The notes under the pieces were generated by a model that searched no databases, was not told where the DNA came from, and worked only from the letters and a program-made list of their open reading frames with translations. Shown here one piece after another: positions 54,596 to 63,355 of a DNA stretch of 64,000 nt. A program made the position numbers and the translations under genes. Position 1 is the first letter of the stretch, and the number at the start of each line of letters is the position of its first letter. Source of the stretch: DASPJQ01 sp035299065 (lineage in GTDB: Bacteria; Bacteroidota; Bacteroidia; Flavobacteriales_D; UBA2798); NCBI GenBank assembly GCA_035299065.1, contig DATGXI010000073.1:41634-105633 (forward strand), given 5' to 3'.

Positions 54596-55068
54596 TTTTT
54601 CTTTTTCTCTTTTCTCAGTTTCGAACGTTTTTTTTGAAGGTCGGCACAGGAAACAGGTGTAAAATCTATTTTGGAAGAACCGTCTTTGTTCAACACAAAA
54701 TTAAACGGAACACTAAAACGCTGTTTAACGGCTTTACCATCCTGCATACCGGGTTTCCATTTAGGCATAAAATCAAACGCGCCCAAACAAATGGTATCAA
54801 AGTCGGTGCGCAGGCCTTTTACCAGCCTTGTACTGGTTGCTTTTCCACTTTTGTCAACCACAAATTCAACATACACTTTTCCCTCAATTTTGTCTTTACG
54901 GCCTGATTCGGGATAACAAATGTTTTCTTTTAAATATTTATACAAGGCTTTAATGCCTCCGGGAAATTCTGCGGCCTGTTGCAATTCATGCGCTTCGTAT
55001 ACTTTATCGGTTTGGGCTTTTCCAAACAGGAAAAAACAGCACAGAAAAATCGTTATTAAATTTTTCAT
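54592..55068 (-). CDS. Exported TonB C-terminal-like protein (copy 1)
   Basis: This 158-residue paralogue has the same layout: signal peptide ending GKAQ, then LQQAAEFPGGIKALYKYLKE, GKVYVEFVVDKSGKATSTRL and RFSVPFNFVLNKDGS. It contains two Cys in fixed places also present in copy 2. Both copies probably come from a tandem duplication. TonB-C-only proteins are common in Bacteroidota and may bind outer membrane receptors or peptidoglycan; the role here is unknown. A TTG-N22-TATATTTA promoter lies upstream. Confidence 0.78.
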   Translation of the reverse strand: MKNLITIFLCCFFLFGKAQTDKVYEAHELQQAAEFPGGIKALYKYLKENICYPESGRKDKIEGKVYVEFVVDKSGKATSTRLVKGLRTDFDTICLGAFDFMPKWKPGMQDGKAVKQRFSVPFNFVLNKDGSSKIDFTPVSCADLQKKRSKLRKEKKKK

Positions 55069-55087
55069 AAGGGTTGGGTTCCGTTAC

Positions 55088-55120
55088 TAAATATACAAAA
55101 AAAACGGTTAAAAAAAGCAA
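55088..55120 (-). promoter_or_regulatory. Promoter of the TonB-C gene pair
   Basis: On the minus strand TTG (55120-55118) and TATATTTA (55095-55088) are 22 bp apart, inside the 17-23 bp range of Bacteroidota promoters. Only the last base of the -7 box differs from consensus. Confidence 0.55.
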
Positions 55121-55200
55121 CCCCACCACAAATGGTAGCCCTGTATGAATCACTTAAGACTGAGAATCTTATTGATTTCAAAAATTAAAAAACGTAAATA

Positions 55201-55241
55201 TGGAAATAGTAAGGGCTAACGGTTAAGCCCTCAAATTTCCA
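55201..55241. repeat. 41-bp nested inverted repeat
   Basis: TGGAAAT (55201-55207) pairs with ATTTCCA (55235-55241), and inside it AGGGCT (55212-55217) pairs with AGCCCT (55226-55231). It lies 43 bp beyond the stop of the A2M gene on its own strand. No U-tract follows, so it may be a weak terminator, an mRNA end stabiliser or a protein site. Confidence 0.55.
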
Positions 55242-55284
55242 TAATTTTAAGTCTAAAAAATTAAAATCACCGGGTCAATAAAAT

Positions 55285-58200
55285 TTATTTAACCACTGCC
55301 ACGCGAATACCATCACTGTGGGAGTTGAATTCAGGTGCATACATGCACTGGATTTGTGCCATACCATTGCTGAAATCACCCGCGTGGGATACGCGCAAAT
55401 CATATTCAAACACATAGGTACCTTTTCCAATATTGTCAAAAAAGAAATGGGTTGCCGCATCGCGTGTGCTTTCATAATAACCTAACCCATCCTGGTATTT
55501 GTATCTTGAGAAGACATTAATAGGCTCAAATCCTGCAGCACGCATGTCTTTCATGTGCACAAACTCCATTTGCCTGTCAAGACGAAGCTCAACACGTACA
55601 CGCACTTTATCGCCCACTTTGAGTTTTGTTTTGCCTATAGGGCGTATAACAGGGCCACTGTTGGTGTTTTCAACAAGGAATAAATCTTTTTTCAATTTAA
55701 TAGGCGTTTCATGCCCGGTTATTTTATCCAGGTCTTCAAAGTACTGCCAGTGCAATGCACCCCAGGAAACCGAATTGGTGGTTGTGGTAAGTTTTATTTT
55801 ACCCATTTCAGGCTTAATTTCTTCACCGTTCCAGTTCAATTTATAATACCCTGTTCCTGCCTCGGTTTTTACGCGCATGGCTTTTGGATCAATTACTTTT
55901 CCACCCAATTGTACTTCCACCATCTCATCGTTGGCCAACCAATCACTACCGCGTAATAATAAGGCATAACAGGCTTCGGTTGTGGCCTTGGTTGTTTGCC
56001 ATGCATTGGTTTGTTTGTTCTTGAGCAACCATACTTTTAAATCCTCAACCATTTCCTGGTCATTGCCGGCTTCATCAAAACACTCAATCATCATGGCCTG
56101 CGTTTCAATTGGGGCTTCGTACCAGTAATAACCAGCCGTGTTTTCTTTCCAGTAACGGCCCATTTCTTCGTTGTAAATGGAGCGTTCTTTTAACGATTTG
56201 ACGATGTCAACCGTTGTTTTTTTATCATCATAACGGTTTAAGGTTAGCGCCATCATGGCTTCAGAGTAAAGGTTGAATTCCAACCAGTATTTTTGTTCCT
56301 GTTTAATATAATAGTCAACAGCTTCTTTTGTTTCACCGCTCACTTTTAAATCACGGAAATAACTGCGCGCGTATAAGTACTGCACCTGGTAATACCCAAT
56401 GGTTTTTTCTTTCAGGTAATTTTTATTGTAACGCTTCAATTCGCGGTAGTCTTTCAGGAAGTAATAATCCAGGTAGTCAACGGCTTTTTTAACCATGCGC
56501 CACACTTTTTCATCTTCACGAATTTTTTTAACACCCAGTTTATCCAGGTGACCCATGCCGGTTACAATGTGTTGAGTTATGTAGCGGCTTTCTTCCATAC
56601 CGGGGAACCAAGGGAAACCACCATTGGCAGCCTGCATTTTTTCCAGTTTCTTAATGGCACGTTCAAGTTCATCGGCCATTTTATTAAAGTCAAACAACAG
56701 TCCAACACGTTTTTTGCGCTCGCTTTCGCTTTTGGCTTCCAGTACCCACGGAGTTTCTTCCAGTACAACAGCTTTTAATTCCTGGTTTTTTTCCAGGTTT
56801 GAAAGGAAACTTTCAGGCGATGTGTTTTTCCATGCATCAAATACGGCTTTTATTTTTGGATTTGAATTGGCAATGTTGTAGGCAATGCTGTTTGCATAAA
56901 AACGCGAGAAGGTTTGCTCAGCACATTCATGCGGATACTCCATCAGGTAAGGCAAACTTTGTATGCCATACCACGCAGGGTTACTGCAATACTCTAACGT
57001 AAGCTTATAATTTTTCAGGGTCGATGATTTGCCGGATTCAATGAGCTTGGTAAAATTAAATTCCTTGCTTCCTTTTTTGCGAATGTGCAATGGAATGCTT
57101 TCGGTTACCATCATGCGGTTTGATAAAACAGGCAGAGCCGACTCTTCACCATCGGTAAAATTTTTGGCCTTGGCCACAATACGCCAGGTAACCGCTTCGT
57201 AACCGAAAGGAACAACAATGTCCCAGCTTACCGATGTGCTTTGCTTGCCTTTTACATTAAAGGATTGCACTGCGTTTTTCAACTGGAATTTATCCTCAAT
57301 GGGTTTTTGTGTAAATGCGTCCAGTAAAACAAGCTGTGTGTTTCCTTCCAGGTCACCATCGCTGATGTTGGTGATTTTTGTAGCGATTGTCATTTTATCG
57401 CTTTCGCGCAAAAAGCGTGGCATGTTTGGCACAATCATCAAATCTTTTTGCGTTACCAGTTCGGCAGTAAGCGTTCCGGTTTTTAGGTCTTTGGTATGTC
57501 CAAGTCCTAAAATTTTCCATTTGGTAAGCGACTCAGGCATTTTAAACTTTACAATAACATCACCGGCTTCATTTGTTTCCAAATGCGGGAAAAAGAAAGC
57601 TGTTTCGCCCAGGTTGGTGCGTGCTTTTACATTGCCAAGCCCTAAATCATCACCGCGTTTGTCAAACTCACCGCTTTGTTCTTTACCTGTTGCTGCAGTT
57701 TGGTCAAGGGTAAGCTTACCAGCCGGGGCATTGTTGTTATTTCCGCTGTTCTTATTGTCTTTCGTGGTAGTTGTACTGCCGGCAACCGGTGGGGGCGGAG
57801 CATTCCCATCCATCATTTCTGATTCGGTGGCAGGCATTGCTTCGGCTTTTTTAGCCCTGTTCACCGATTTTTCTTCGCGGCCATATCCTTTGCCACCGTA
57901 ATCATCACCATCGTAATCGCTATAACGGTAATAATAGTTGGATGGGTAATAGCCAAACCAGTTAAGTGAGTAAAAATAACGGTAAGGACTACTTACATAC
58001 TTGTTGAAATCGCGTTCAAATGCTGAACTTCCACGTGTGCTAAACCCATCGCTGCACTCGTAATACCTGTTGGAGTAGGCTGCGTTGTAAACGCTCATGT
58101 AATAATAATTGGCTGCAAAGGCATCCAATGAAGCATCATACATGGTCATGAGCATTTCAGCAGCAACTTTTTCGCCCTTTTTGCCTTTTATTTTTATTTT

Positions 58201-61200
58201 CCACTCCTCATCCTGGCCGGGGTATAATTTGTTGCGGAATGTTTCAAATTCAATGTCCAGTTGTTTGTTTGTATACGGCACATAAACATATTGTTTGCTT
58301 GTATAATACCTGTTGTTATACATGTAATTTATGTTGAACATGATGTTGCCGCGGTGTTTTTCCTCAATAGGGAACGATACAATTTTTTGTTCGTTGTTCA
58401 GCTCAAGAATTTCTTTTTTAATGGTACCTTCTTTTCCTTCCCATTCCACCAGGGCGCGTACGCCCGGGTACGAACTGCCTATTAAAAACTTAGCCGTTTC
58501 ACCGGGCTCAACCGATGTTTGAAGGGCTTTAATGTAAAAAGCCTGTGGCGTAGGTAATTTGGTTGACGTTAAATCGTAAACCGTAAAATAAGCCTGTTCT
58601 TTTACATCCTGTCCCCATTTGTCTTTTGAAAATGCCTCGGCAATGTATACACCCGGCTCCCAGTTTTTCAACCCTTCAAGTAAAATGGAATCGGTTTTTT
58701 GGGTGTCAAAATCTACCTGGAATAAAATACGTGTGCGTTGCCATTTCTCATAATTGTTTTCATCGCTGTAAATATCATAAGGAAATTGTTTTTTAAATTC
58801 CTCCAGTGACAACGCATGCCTGTCGGCACGGTCAAGCTTACGGTCAACCATTAAATTGGATGGGTTTATCAGGCGTGTAATTTTAAATCGCCCCTGAGCC
58901 GGAACTTTGTTGTAATTCAAATTGGTTGTTGAAAGTGTAACCACATTGCTGCCATTGCGGTCAAGTTCACCGGGAACACCAATGTTTATTTGCATGGTAT
59001 GATAACCTGCGTTTATGTTTTGGGTTGATGAGCGCGTTTCACCATTTATATCGGTTATGTCAGCATAAACCGTATAGCTAAAAACAGGCAAATGTTTAGG
59101 GTTGGTTGATTTATCAGGTACAGCGTTAAACTTCACGGTAAACTCGCCTTTTTCATTGGTTGTTGTTTTACCATTTAAAATTTCGGTAGGTGCGCCATAA
59201 GGTTGCGGTCCCCACCACCAATACCAGCGCCAGTAATTTACACTGCGTACAACACGGTAATTTACCTCGGCACCATCAACCATGGCCCCGCTGTATGATT
59301 TGGCAAAGCCTTTTGAGGCAATGGTATCGTTTAAGCGGTAAGTGCCGTCAACAGGCTTAAATTCCACTTCAAATTTTGGACGTTTGTATTCCTCAACCGA
59401 AAAATAATGTGAACCGTGACCATCGGTTAAATGCATTTGACCAGTCAATACACCCTGGGGAGCAGTAAAACTTCCGCTAAAGCTTCCATATTCATTGGTG
59501 GTTACATTCAGGTCGGCTACTTTTTGGTAGTTCACATCATTTAATGTCACCGTTGCACTGTTGTCAGTCACCAATTGCGGTTCACGGCCCTCCATTGAAC
59601 TAATTTGAATGCCTTTAAAATGGATTGTTTGGCCGGGACGGTATATTTTGCGGTCGGTAAAGAAATACGTGGTTATGTGCTCGTATTTTTCGCGTTTGTA
59701 GGGTTTGTATTGGTAATGTTGCCTGTTGCTTACAAAACGATCGGTACCATTGGTAATATCAACATAAAAATAACGGTAATCTTTACCGGTGGCTTCAATG
59801 GTTACTTTTCCTTCAGCATCACTGGTAATGGTTTGGCCACGCCTGCGGTGGTATTTATAGCTTTTTGAATCGTATTCGTTAATGACCATGGTGAATTTTG
59901 CACCAACAACCGGTTTACCGTCATTGCGGTTCAGTATGTAAAAAACATATTTTTCTGTTTCAGGTTCTTTTGTGCTTATGTATGCAATGTTTGAAACATT
60001 CAAAGGCGTGTATCCAATGTTGTTTTTGGTAATGTTAAAGTCAGCCGAAGCCGATGACAAAACATAATATGCCCCGGAAGGCAACGCGCTCATGGCAAAA
60101 TCAAGCTGGTGGGGTTGGTAATCGTTGTCATCCTGCAAATCAAGTTCAAATGTTTTAACGGGTTTGTACGACAACAATTTTTTAATGAATTTGGTATCGT
60201 CAACATAATCATAGTCTTCTTCAAAATCCCAGCCTACATTGATAATCCTGAACCAGGCCTTTTTCACGTTGCGTGAATTGACCAGGGCAATTGAAGGTTT
60301 GTCAGGCACCACGCAATCTTCAACCTGGAACGAAATGGATTTGGATTCAATGCTTGCTTTTTTGGCTTCGCACAAACCGGCACCGTATGATTTAGGGAAT
60401 TTTTTGGTAGCCTCATCGCACATGGTAAGTGCGGTTTTATAATCCCATTTGTGTTTGTCGCCCAAATCAGGATTGTATTTTGCGGCCTGTTCACATACGT
60501 AACCAATCAAATAATAATGTACTTCGGCCCAGCTCTCGTGTTCTTTTACATCGTTGGCAAGCGCTTTTAATGTTTCATTGTAAATACTGTCTTTATCACT
60601 GTGTGCTGAGTTTTGGCGCATAAAGTTCAAACGCGTAAGGTCATAATGTACCATGGCGTATGGATCTTTGTCGTCAAGGTGAAAACGAATCAGGTCGGAA
60701 ATAATTTGTGTTGCATATAGTTTGCAGCTAAACGTATCAACACTTTGTATTTTTTGCGAAAGGAATGTTCTGCGTGGCATTAAATAATTAATGTCGTTTG
60801 TTGTAAACTTGTCGGCAGGCCTGGTTACATCAAACTCGTTACTGGCAAAAAATTCGTAGGCGCGCCAGTTTAAAAAATCGTAAAGCGTGGGTCGTAAACG
60901 AACGCCTTCGGCATAATAATCCTGCAGTATGTATTTAAAACTTTCAATGGATGTTGTTTTAGAAAGATCGGGTTCGCTTAATGAGGCCGAATATTCGGCA
61001 ATTACTTTTTTGGCCAGGGTTTTTAAATCCCAGGTTGAAATATCCTCGTTTTTAAATTCTACGGTAGTAGAGCGGTTGTAAAATTTCCACCGGTTGCGCT
61101 GGTAATACCCGTAGTAAACCTGTGCCGTTATGCTGTGTATAATTTGTTTTAACGGATGTTTGGCGGTAGCCGAAATTTTTTCGAGTTCTGATATAGATAA

Positions 61201-61527
61201 AACATAATCTTCCTCCTTTATGTAGGAAGCAAACTTCATTTTGTACATAACAGCCTTTACAACCTGTGTTGGTATGTTTTGGGCCGAAGCATCTTTGAAA
61301 ATTTTATCGCACAATTCCAGGGCCGATGCATAAAGGCCTTTGCCCTGTAGTGAATCAACGCGGGTCCACAAAGTTTCAAACTGTTTTTCGGTGTAAGCGG
61401 GTTTAATCACCGCCTCAGGGTCGTATTTTTTATAGGTTGAAACAGTTGAATTGCGGTTAAAAGCGAACGTAAAGCCGGCAATGAGTAGGAATAACATGCC
61501 GAATAAGAAATTTGAACGGGAGCGCAT
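55285..61527 (-). CDS. Alpha-2-macroglobulin family protein with CAEQ thioester motif
   Basis: This 2080-residue exported protein starts with a signal helix (residues 6-22). It has N-terminal helical repeats, then MG domains typical of A2M (for example KTFELDLQDDNDY, TDRKIYRPGQTIHFKGI and GVLTGQMHLTDG). The thioester motif C1535-A-E-Q1538 is in PHECAEQTFSRFY and lies in an alpha-helical TED domain (KADELERAIKKLEKMQAANG). A thioester lets A2M trap proteases covalently. An Asn/Gly-rich linker (about 1280-1300) and an Arg/Tyr/Asp-rich bait-like stretch (about 1190-1240) lie ahead of the motif. No penicillin-binding protein 1C gene, the usual partner of many bacterial A2M genes, is adjacent. Confidence 0.9.
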   Translation of the reverse strand: MRSRSNFLFGMLFLLIAGFTFAFNRNSTVSTYKKYDPEAVIKPAYTEKQFETLWTRVDSLQGKGLYASALELCDKIFKDASAQNIPTQVVKAVMYKMKFASYIKEEDYVLSISELEKISATAKHPLKQIIHSITAQVYYGYYQRNRWKFYNRSTTVEFKNEDISTWDLKTLAKKVIAEYSASLSEPDLSKTTSIESFKYILQDYYAEGVRLRPTLYDFLNWRAYEFFASNEFDVTRPADKFTTNDINYLMPRRTFLSQKIQSVDTFSCKLYATQIISDLIRFHLDDKDPYAMVHYDLTRLNFMRQNSAHSDKDSIYNETLKALANDVKEHESWAEVHYYLIGYVCEQAAKYNPDLGDKHKWDYKTALTMCDEATKKFPKSYGAGLCEAKKASIESKSISFQVEDCVVPDKPSIALVNSRNVKKAWFRIINVGWDFEEDYDYVDDTKFIKKLLSYKPVKTFELDLQDDNDYQPHQLDFAMSALPSGAYYVLSSASADFNITKNNIGYTPLNVSNIAYISTKEPETEKYVFYILNRNDGKPVVGAKFTMVINEYDSKSYKYHRRRGQTITSDAEGKVTIEATGKDYRYFYVDITNGTDRFVSNRQHYQYKPYKREKYEHITTYFFTDRKIYRPGQTIHFKGIQISSMEGREPQLVTDNSATVTLNDVNYQKVADLNVTTNEYGSFSGSFTAPQGVLTGQMHLTDGHGSHYFSVEEYKRPKFEVEFKPVDGTYRLNDTIASKGFAKSYSGAMVDGAEVNYRVVRSVNYWRWYWWWGPQPYGAPTEILNGKTTTNEKGEFTVKFNAVPDKSTNPKHLPVFSYTVYADITDINGETRSSTQNINAGYHTMQINIGVPGELDRNGSNVVTLSTTNLNYNKVPAQGRFKITRLINPSNLMVDRKLDRADRHALSLEEFKKQFPYDIYSDENNYEKWQRTRILFQVDFDTQKTDSILLEGLKNWEPGVYIAEAFSKDKWGQDVKEQAYFTVYDLTSTKLPTPQAFYIKALQTSVEPGETAKFLIGSSYPGVRALVEWEGKEGTIKKEILELNNEQKIVSFPIEEKHRGNIMFNINYMYNNRYYTSKQYVYVPYTNKQLDIEFETFRNKLYPGQDEEWKIKIKGKKGEKVAAEMLMTMYDASLDAFAANYYYMSVYNAAYSNRYYECSDGFSTRGSSAFERDFNKYVSSPYRYFYSLNWFGYYPSNYYYRYSDYDGDDYGGKGYGREEKSVNRAKKAEAMPATESEMMDGNAPPPPVAGSTTTTKDNKNSGNNNNAPAGKLTLDQTAATGKEQSGEFDKRGDDLGLGNVKARTNLGETAFFFPHLETNEAGDVIVKFKMPESLTKWKILGLGHTKDLKTGTLTAELVTQKDLMIVPNMPRFLRESDKMTIATKITNISDGDLEGNTQLVLLDAFTQKPIEDKFQLKNAVQSFNVKGKQSTSVSWDIVVPFGYEAVTWRIVAKAKNFTDGEESALPVLSNRMMVTESIPLHIRKKGSKEFNFTKLIESGKSSTLKNYKLTLEYCSNPAWYGIQSLPYLMEYPHECAEQTFSRFYANSIAYNIANSNPKIKAVFDAWKNTSPESFLSNLEKNQELKAVVLEETPWVLEAKSESERKKRVGLLFDFNKMADELERAIKKLEKMQAANGGFPWFPGMEESRYITQHIVTGMGHLDKLGVKKIREDEKVWRMVKKAVDYLDYYFLKDYRELKRYNKNYLKEKTIGYYQVQYLYARSYFRDLKVSGETKEAVDYYIKQEQKYWLEFNLYSEAMMALTLNRYDDKKTTVDIVKSLKERSIYNEEMGRYWKENTAGYYWYEAPIETQAMMIECFDEAGNDQEMVEDLKVWLLKNKQTNAWQTTKATTEACYALLLRGSDWLANDEMVEVQLGGKVIDPKAMRVKTEAGTGYYKLNWNGEEIKPEMGKIKLTTTTNSVSWGALHWQYFEDLDKITGHETPIKLKKDLFLVENTNSGPVIRPIGKTKLKVGDKVRVRVELRLDRQMEFVHMKDMRAAGFEPINVFSRYKYQDGLGYYESTRDAATHFFFDNIGKGTYVFEYDLRVSHAGDFSNGMAQIQCMYAPEFNSHSDGIRVAVVK

Positions 61528-61673
61528 AGGCCTTAAGGGTTTATATAAATGTAGTTAATTTTTAATCCTGTACACCGCATGATAAATTTTGTTCACCGGC
61601 ATTGAATATTTGGTGAAACACTGAACGTTAATTTTATTTAAAACCAGGGTTGGTACGTCTCAAATACCGCGGT

Positions 61674-62915
61674 TTATGCTGGTTTTTTGCGGGTTTCAAA
61701 AAGCACCAACGCTACCACAAGTAGTAGTATGCCATAGGTTAGTGTTTTGTAATGCCATAACCAGGGGCGCGCAAAGCCCATGAACAACTCCAAATTGATA
61801 ATGACCACCGCCAGCACAAAAATAAGTTTAGCGGCATTAAAACCAATGCCGGCACGTTTCTCAAGCATAAACATGTATATACAATAAGCAATGGCCGGCA
61901 TGGCCAGCAAAAACCCGTAAACCTGCTGGTGCGGAAAAACCAACGGGGTTATTAATAAAATATAACTAAGTTCCCTGAACAACTGCGGTTGACCAGTTGC
62001 CGGTTTAAAGGGTTTTGTAGCCAGTATGCGAAGGGTAAATCCTATTAGTAATAATTGAGCTCCACGAATGATCCATGTAATGGTTTGCGGGTCCAGGTTG
62101 ACAATGTTGCGTTTTAAGGGGAGGTCAAAATGATTTCCATGACCTTCGGATAGCAACGCTGCAAAAAAAGAAGTGAGGCTGTGAAAACCGGTTTCATCCA
62201 AATCAAGTAAATGAATTTGTTTGGAGGGATTGATGGATGAAAACCATTCATGCAATAAAAAACCATTGTAATCAAAACCTACAAACAGCGCGGGCAGGTA
62301 AAGGAAAAAGAGCGAAAAGGCAACCGTGTACAAAGCGGCCATAAAATGCCTGCGATATAAAAGATAAGGAAGTAATACCAGGGGCATGATTTTAATGTTG
62401 ATGGCCAATGCCAGTATCAGGGCGCCAACTATTATCCTGTTTTTGACCTGCACCTGGTAAATGCATTCAAATACGGCCCATAATAAAAAAGCGCTCATTT
62501 GTGTCAGGTGAAAACAACTGAACAGTAAAAAAAAGGAAAGTGAAAAAACACACAACTGGTAAATTAATTTTTGACGTGTGGAAAAACCGGTATAGTCAAT
62601 ACACATTTTTTCAAGCAGAACCCAGAACCGGAAAAGAAAAACAAGGCTCAGCAATTTCCAAATGAGAACAGGAACAATATCAGGAACAGAATAAAAAAAG
62701 GATAGGATCAGGGCAAAAAACGGGCTGTAAAAATATTTAAAGCCGTTTGCGTTTGAGAGGTAAATGTTTTTTCCCTCGACCAGGTTTTTTCCTGCACCTA
62801 AAAAAACTTCAAAATCGCCAAATCGAAAAGGCTCGATGCAAACCGTGATAATTCCCAACACCAGGGTGAAGAGCAGGGGTATGATGTGGTTTTTTTCTTT
62901 CTTCGTGATGGGCAT
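61674..62915 (-). CDS. GT87-like membrane glycosyltransferase
   Basis: This 413-residue protein has about ten to eleven membrane helices. The first loop after helix 1 holds FGDFEVFLGAGKNLVEGKNIY and YFYSPFFALIL, matching the GT87/DUF2029 family of polyprenyl-phosphate-mannose-dependent transferases; Asp and Glu in this loop are the likely catalytic residues. The protein would transfer a sugar on the periplasmic side of the membrane. Substrate and acceptor are unknown. Family assignment is moderate because GT87-like proteins vary greatly. Confidence 0.72.
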   Translation of the reverse strand: MPITKKEKNHIIPLLFTLVLGIITVCIEPFRFGDFEVFLGAGKNLVEGKNIYLSNANGFKYFYSPFFALILSFFYSVPDIVPVLIWKLLSLVFLFRFWVLLEKMCIDYTGFSTRQKLIYQLCVFSLSFFLLFSCFHLTQMSAFLLWAVFECIYQVQVKNRIIVGALILALAINIKIMPLVLLPYLLYRRHFMAALYTVAFSLFFLYLPALFVGFDYNGFLLHEWFSSINPSKQIHLLDLDETGFHSLTSFFAALLSEGHGNHFDLPLKRNIVNLDPQTITWIIRGAQLLLIGFTLRILATKPFKPATGQPQLFRELSYILLITPLVFPHQQVYGFLLAMPAIAYCIYMFMLEKRAGIGFNAAKLIFVLAVVIINLELFMGFARPWLWHYKTLTYGILLLVVALVLFETRKKPA

Positions 62916-62982
62916 GGCGTGTTAGCGTTCTGTGTTCTTCGTGTTGTTGTGCAAGGAGCGCTTCTTTAAAGGCGTGTATAAT

Positions 62983-63354
62983 TTACTTTGTTTCTTCTTT
63001 CCTGTCACGCACAATAAAATACCCGCCATTGTCCATTTGCATTAAACCATGGTCATACCAAAACTGGTACTGTTTGCCGCTTTTGCTGGTAAAACTGTGG
63101 GTAAAGTAACTAAAGTTAAAACCTTTTTGCACCAGCTTGTCTTTTCCGATTTTATCTTTCCCGTCATCCAGCAAACTACTCAATATACGCCTGTTTTTTC
63201 GAAGGGAATGGTTAATGTTTTTCATGATGCTGTTGGCATCTGAATTTTGTTTGTTGTTATACGAACTGCGGCATTGGTCGGTGCAGAATTTTTTATCGCT
63301 GCGCCCTTTAAATTGTGTGCCGCACTCAATGCAGGTTAATGAAACGGTACTCAT
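62983..63354 (-). CDS. Zinc-ribbon protein, unknown function
   Basis: From the ATG at 63354 the protein is 123 residues. Four cysteines (C8, C11, C24, C28) in CIECGTQFKGRSDKKFCTDQC form a zinc ribbon at the N-terminus. The rest has a basic helix (KNINHSLRKNRRILSSLLDD) and a beta-rich C-terminus (FTSKSGKQYQFWYDHGLMQM). The design suggests nucleic acid or protein binding; small Bacteroidota proteins of this type are uncharacterised. It starts 1 bp after the peptidase stop, so the two are coupled. Confidence 0.75.
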   Translation of the reverse strand: MSTVSLTCIECGTQFKGRSDKKFCTDQCRSSYNNKQNSDANSIMKNINHSLRKNRRILSSLLDDGKDKIGKDKLVQKGFNFSYFTHSFTSKSGKQYQFWYDHGLMQMDNGGYFIVRDRKEETK

Positions 63355-63355
63355 T

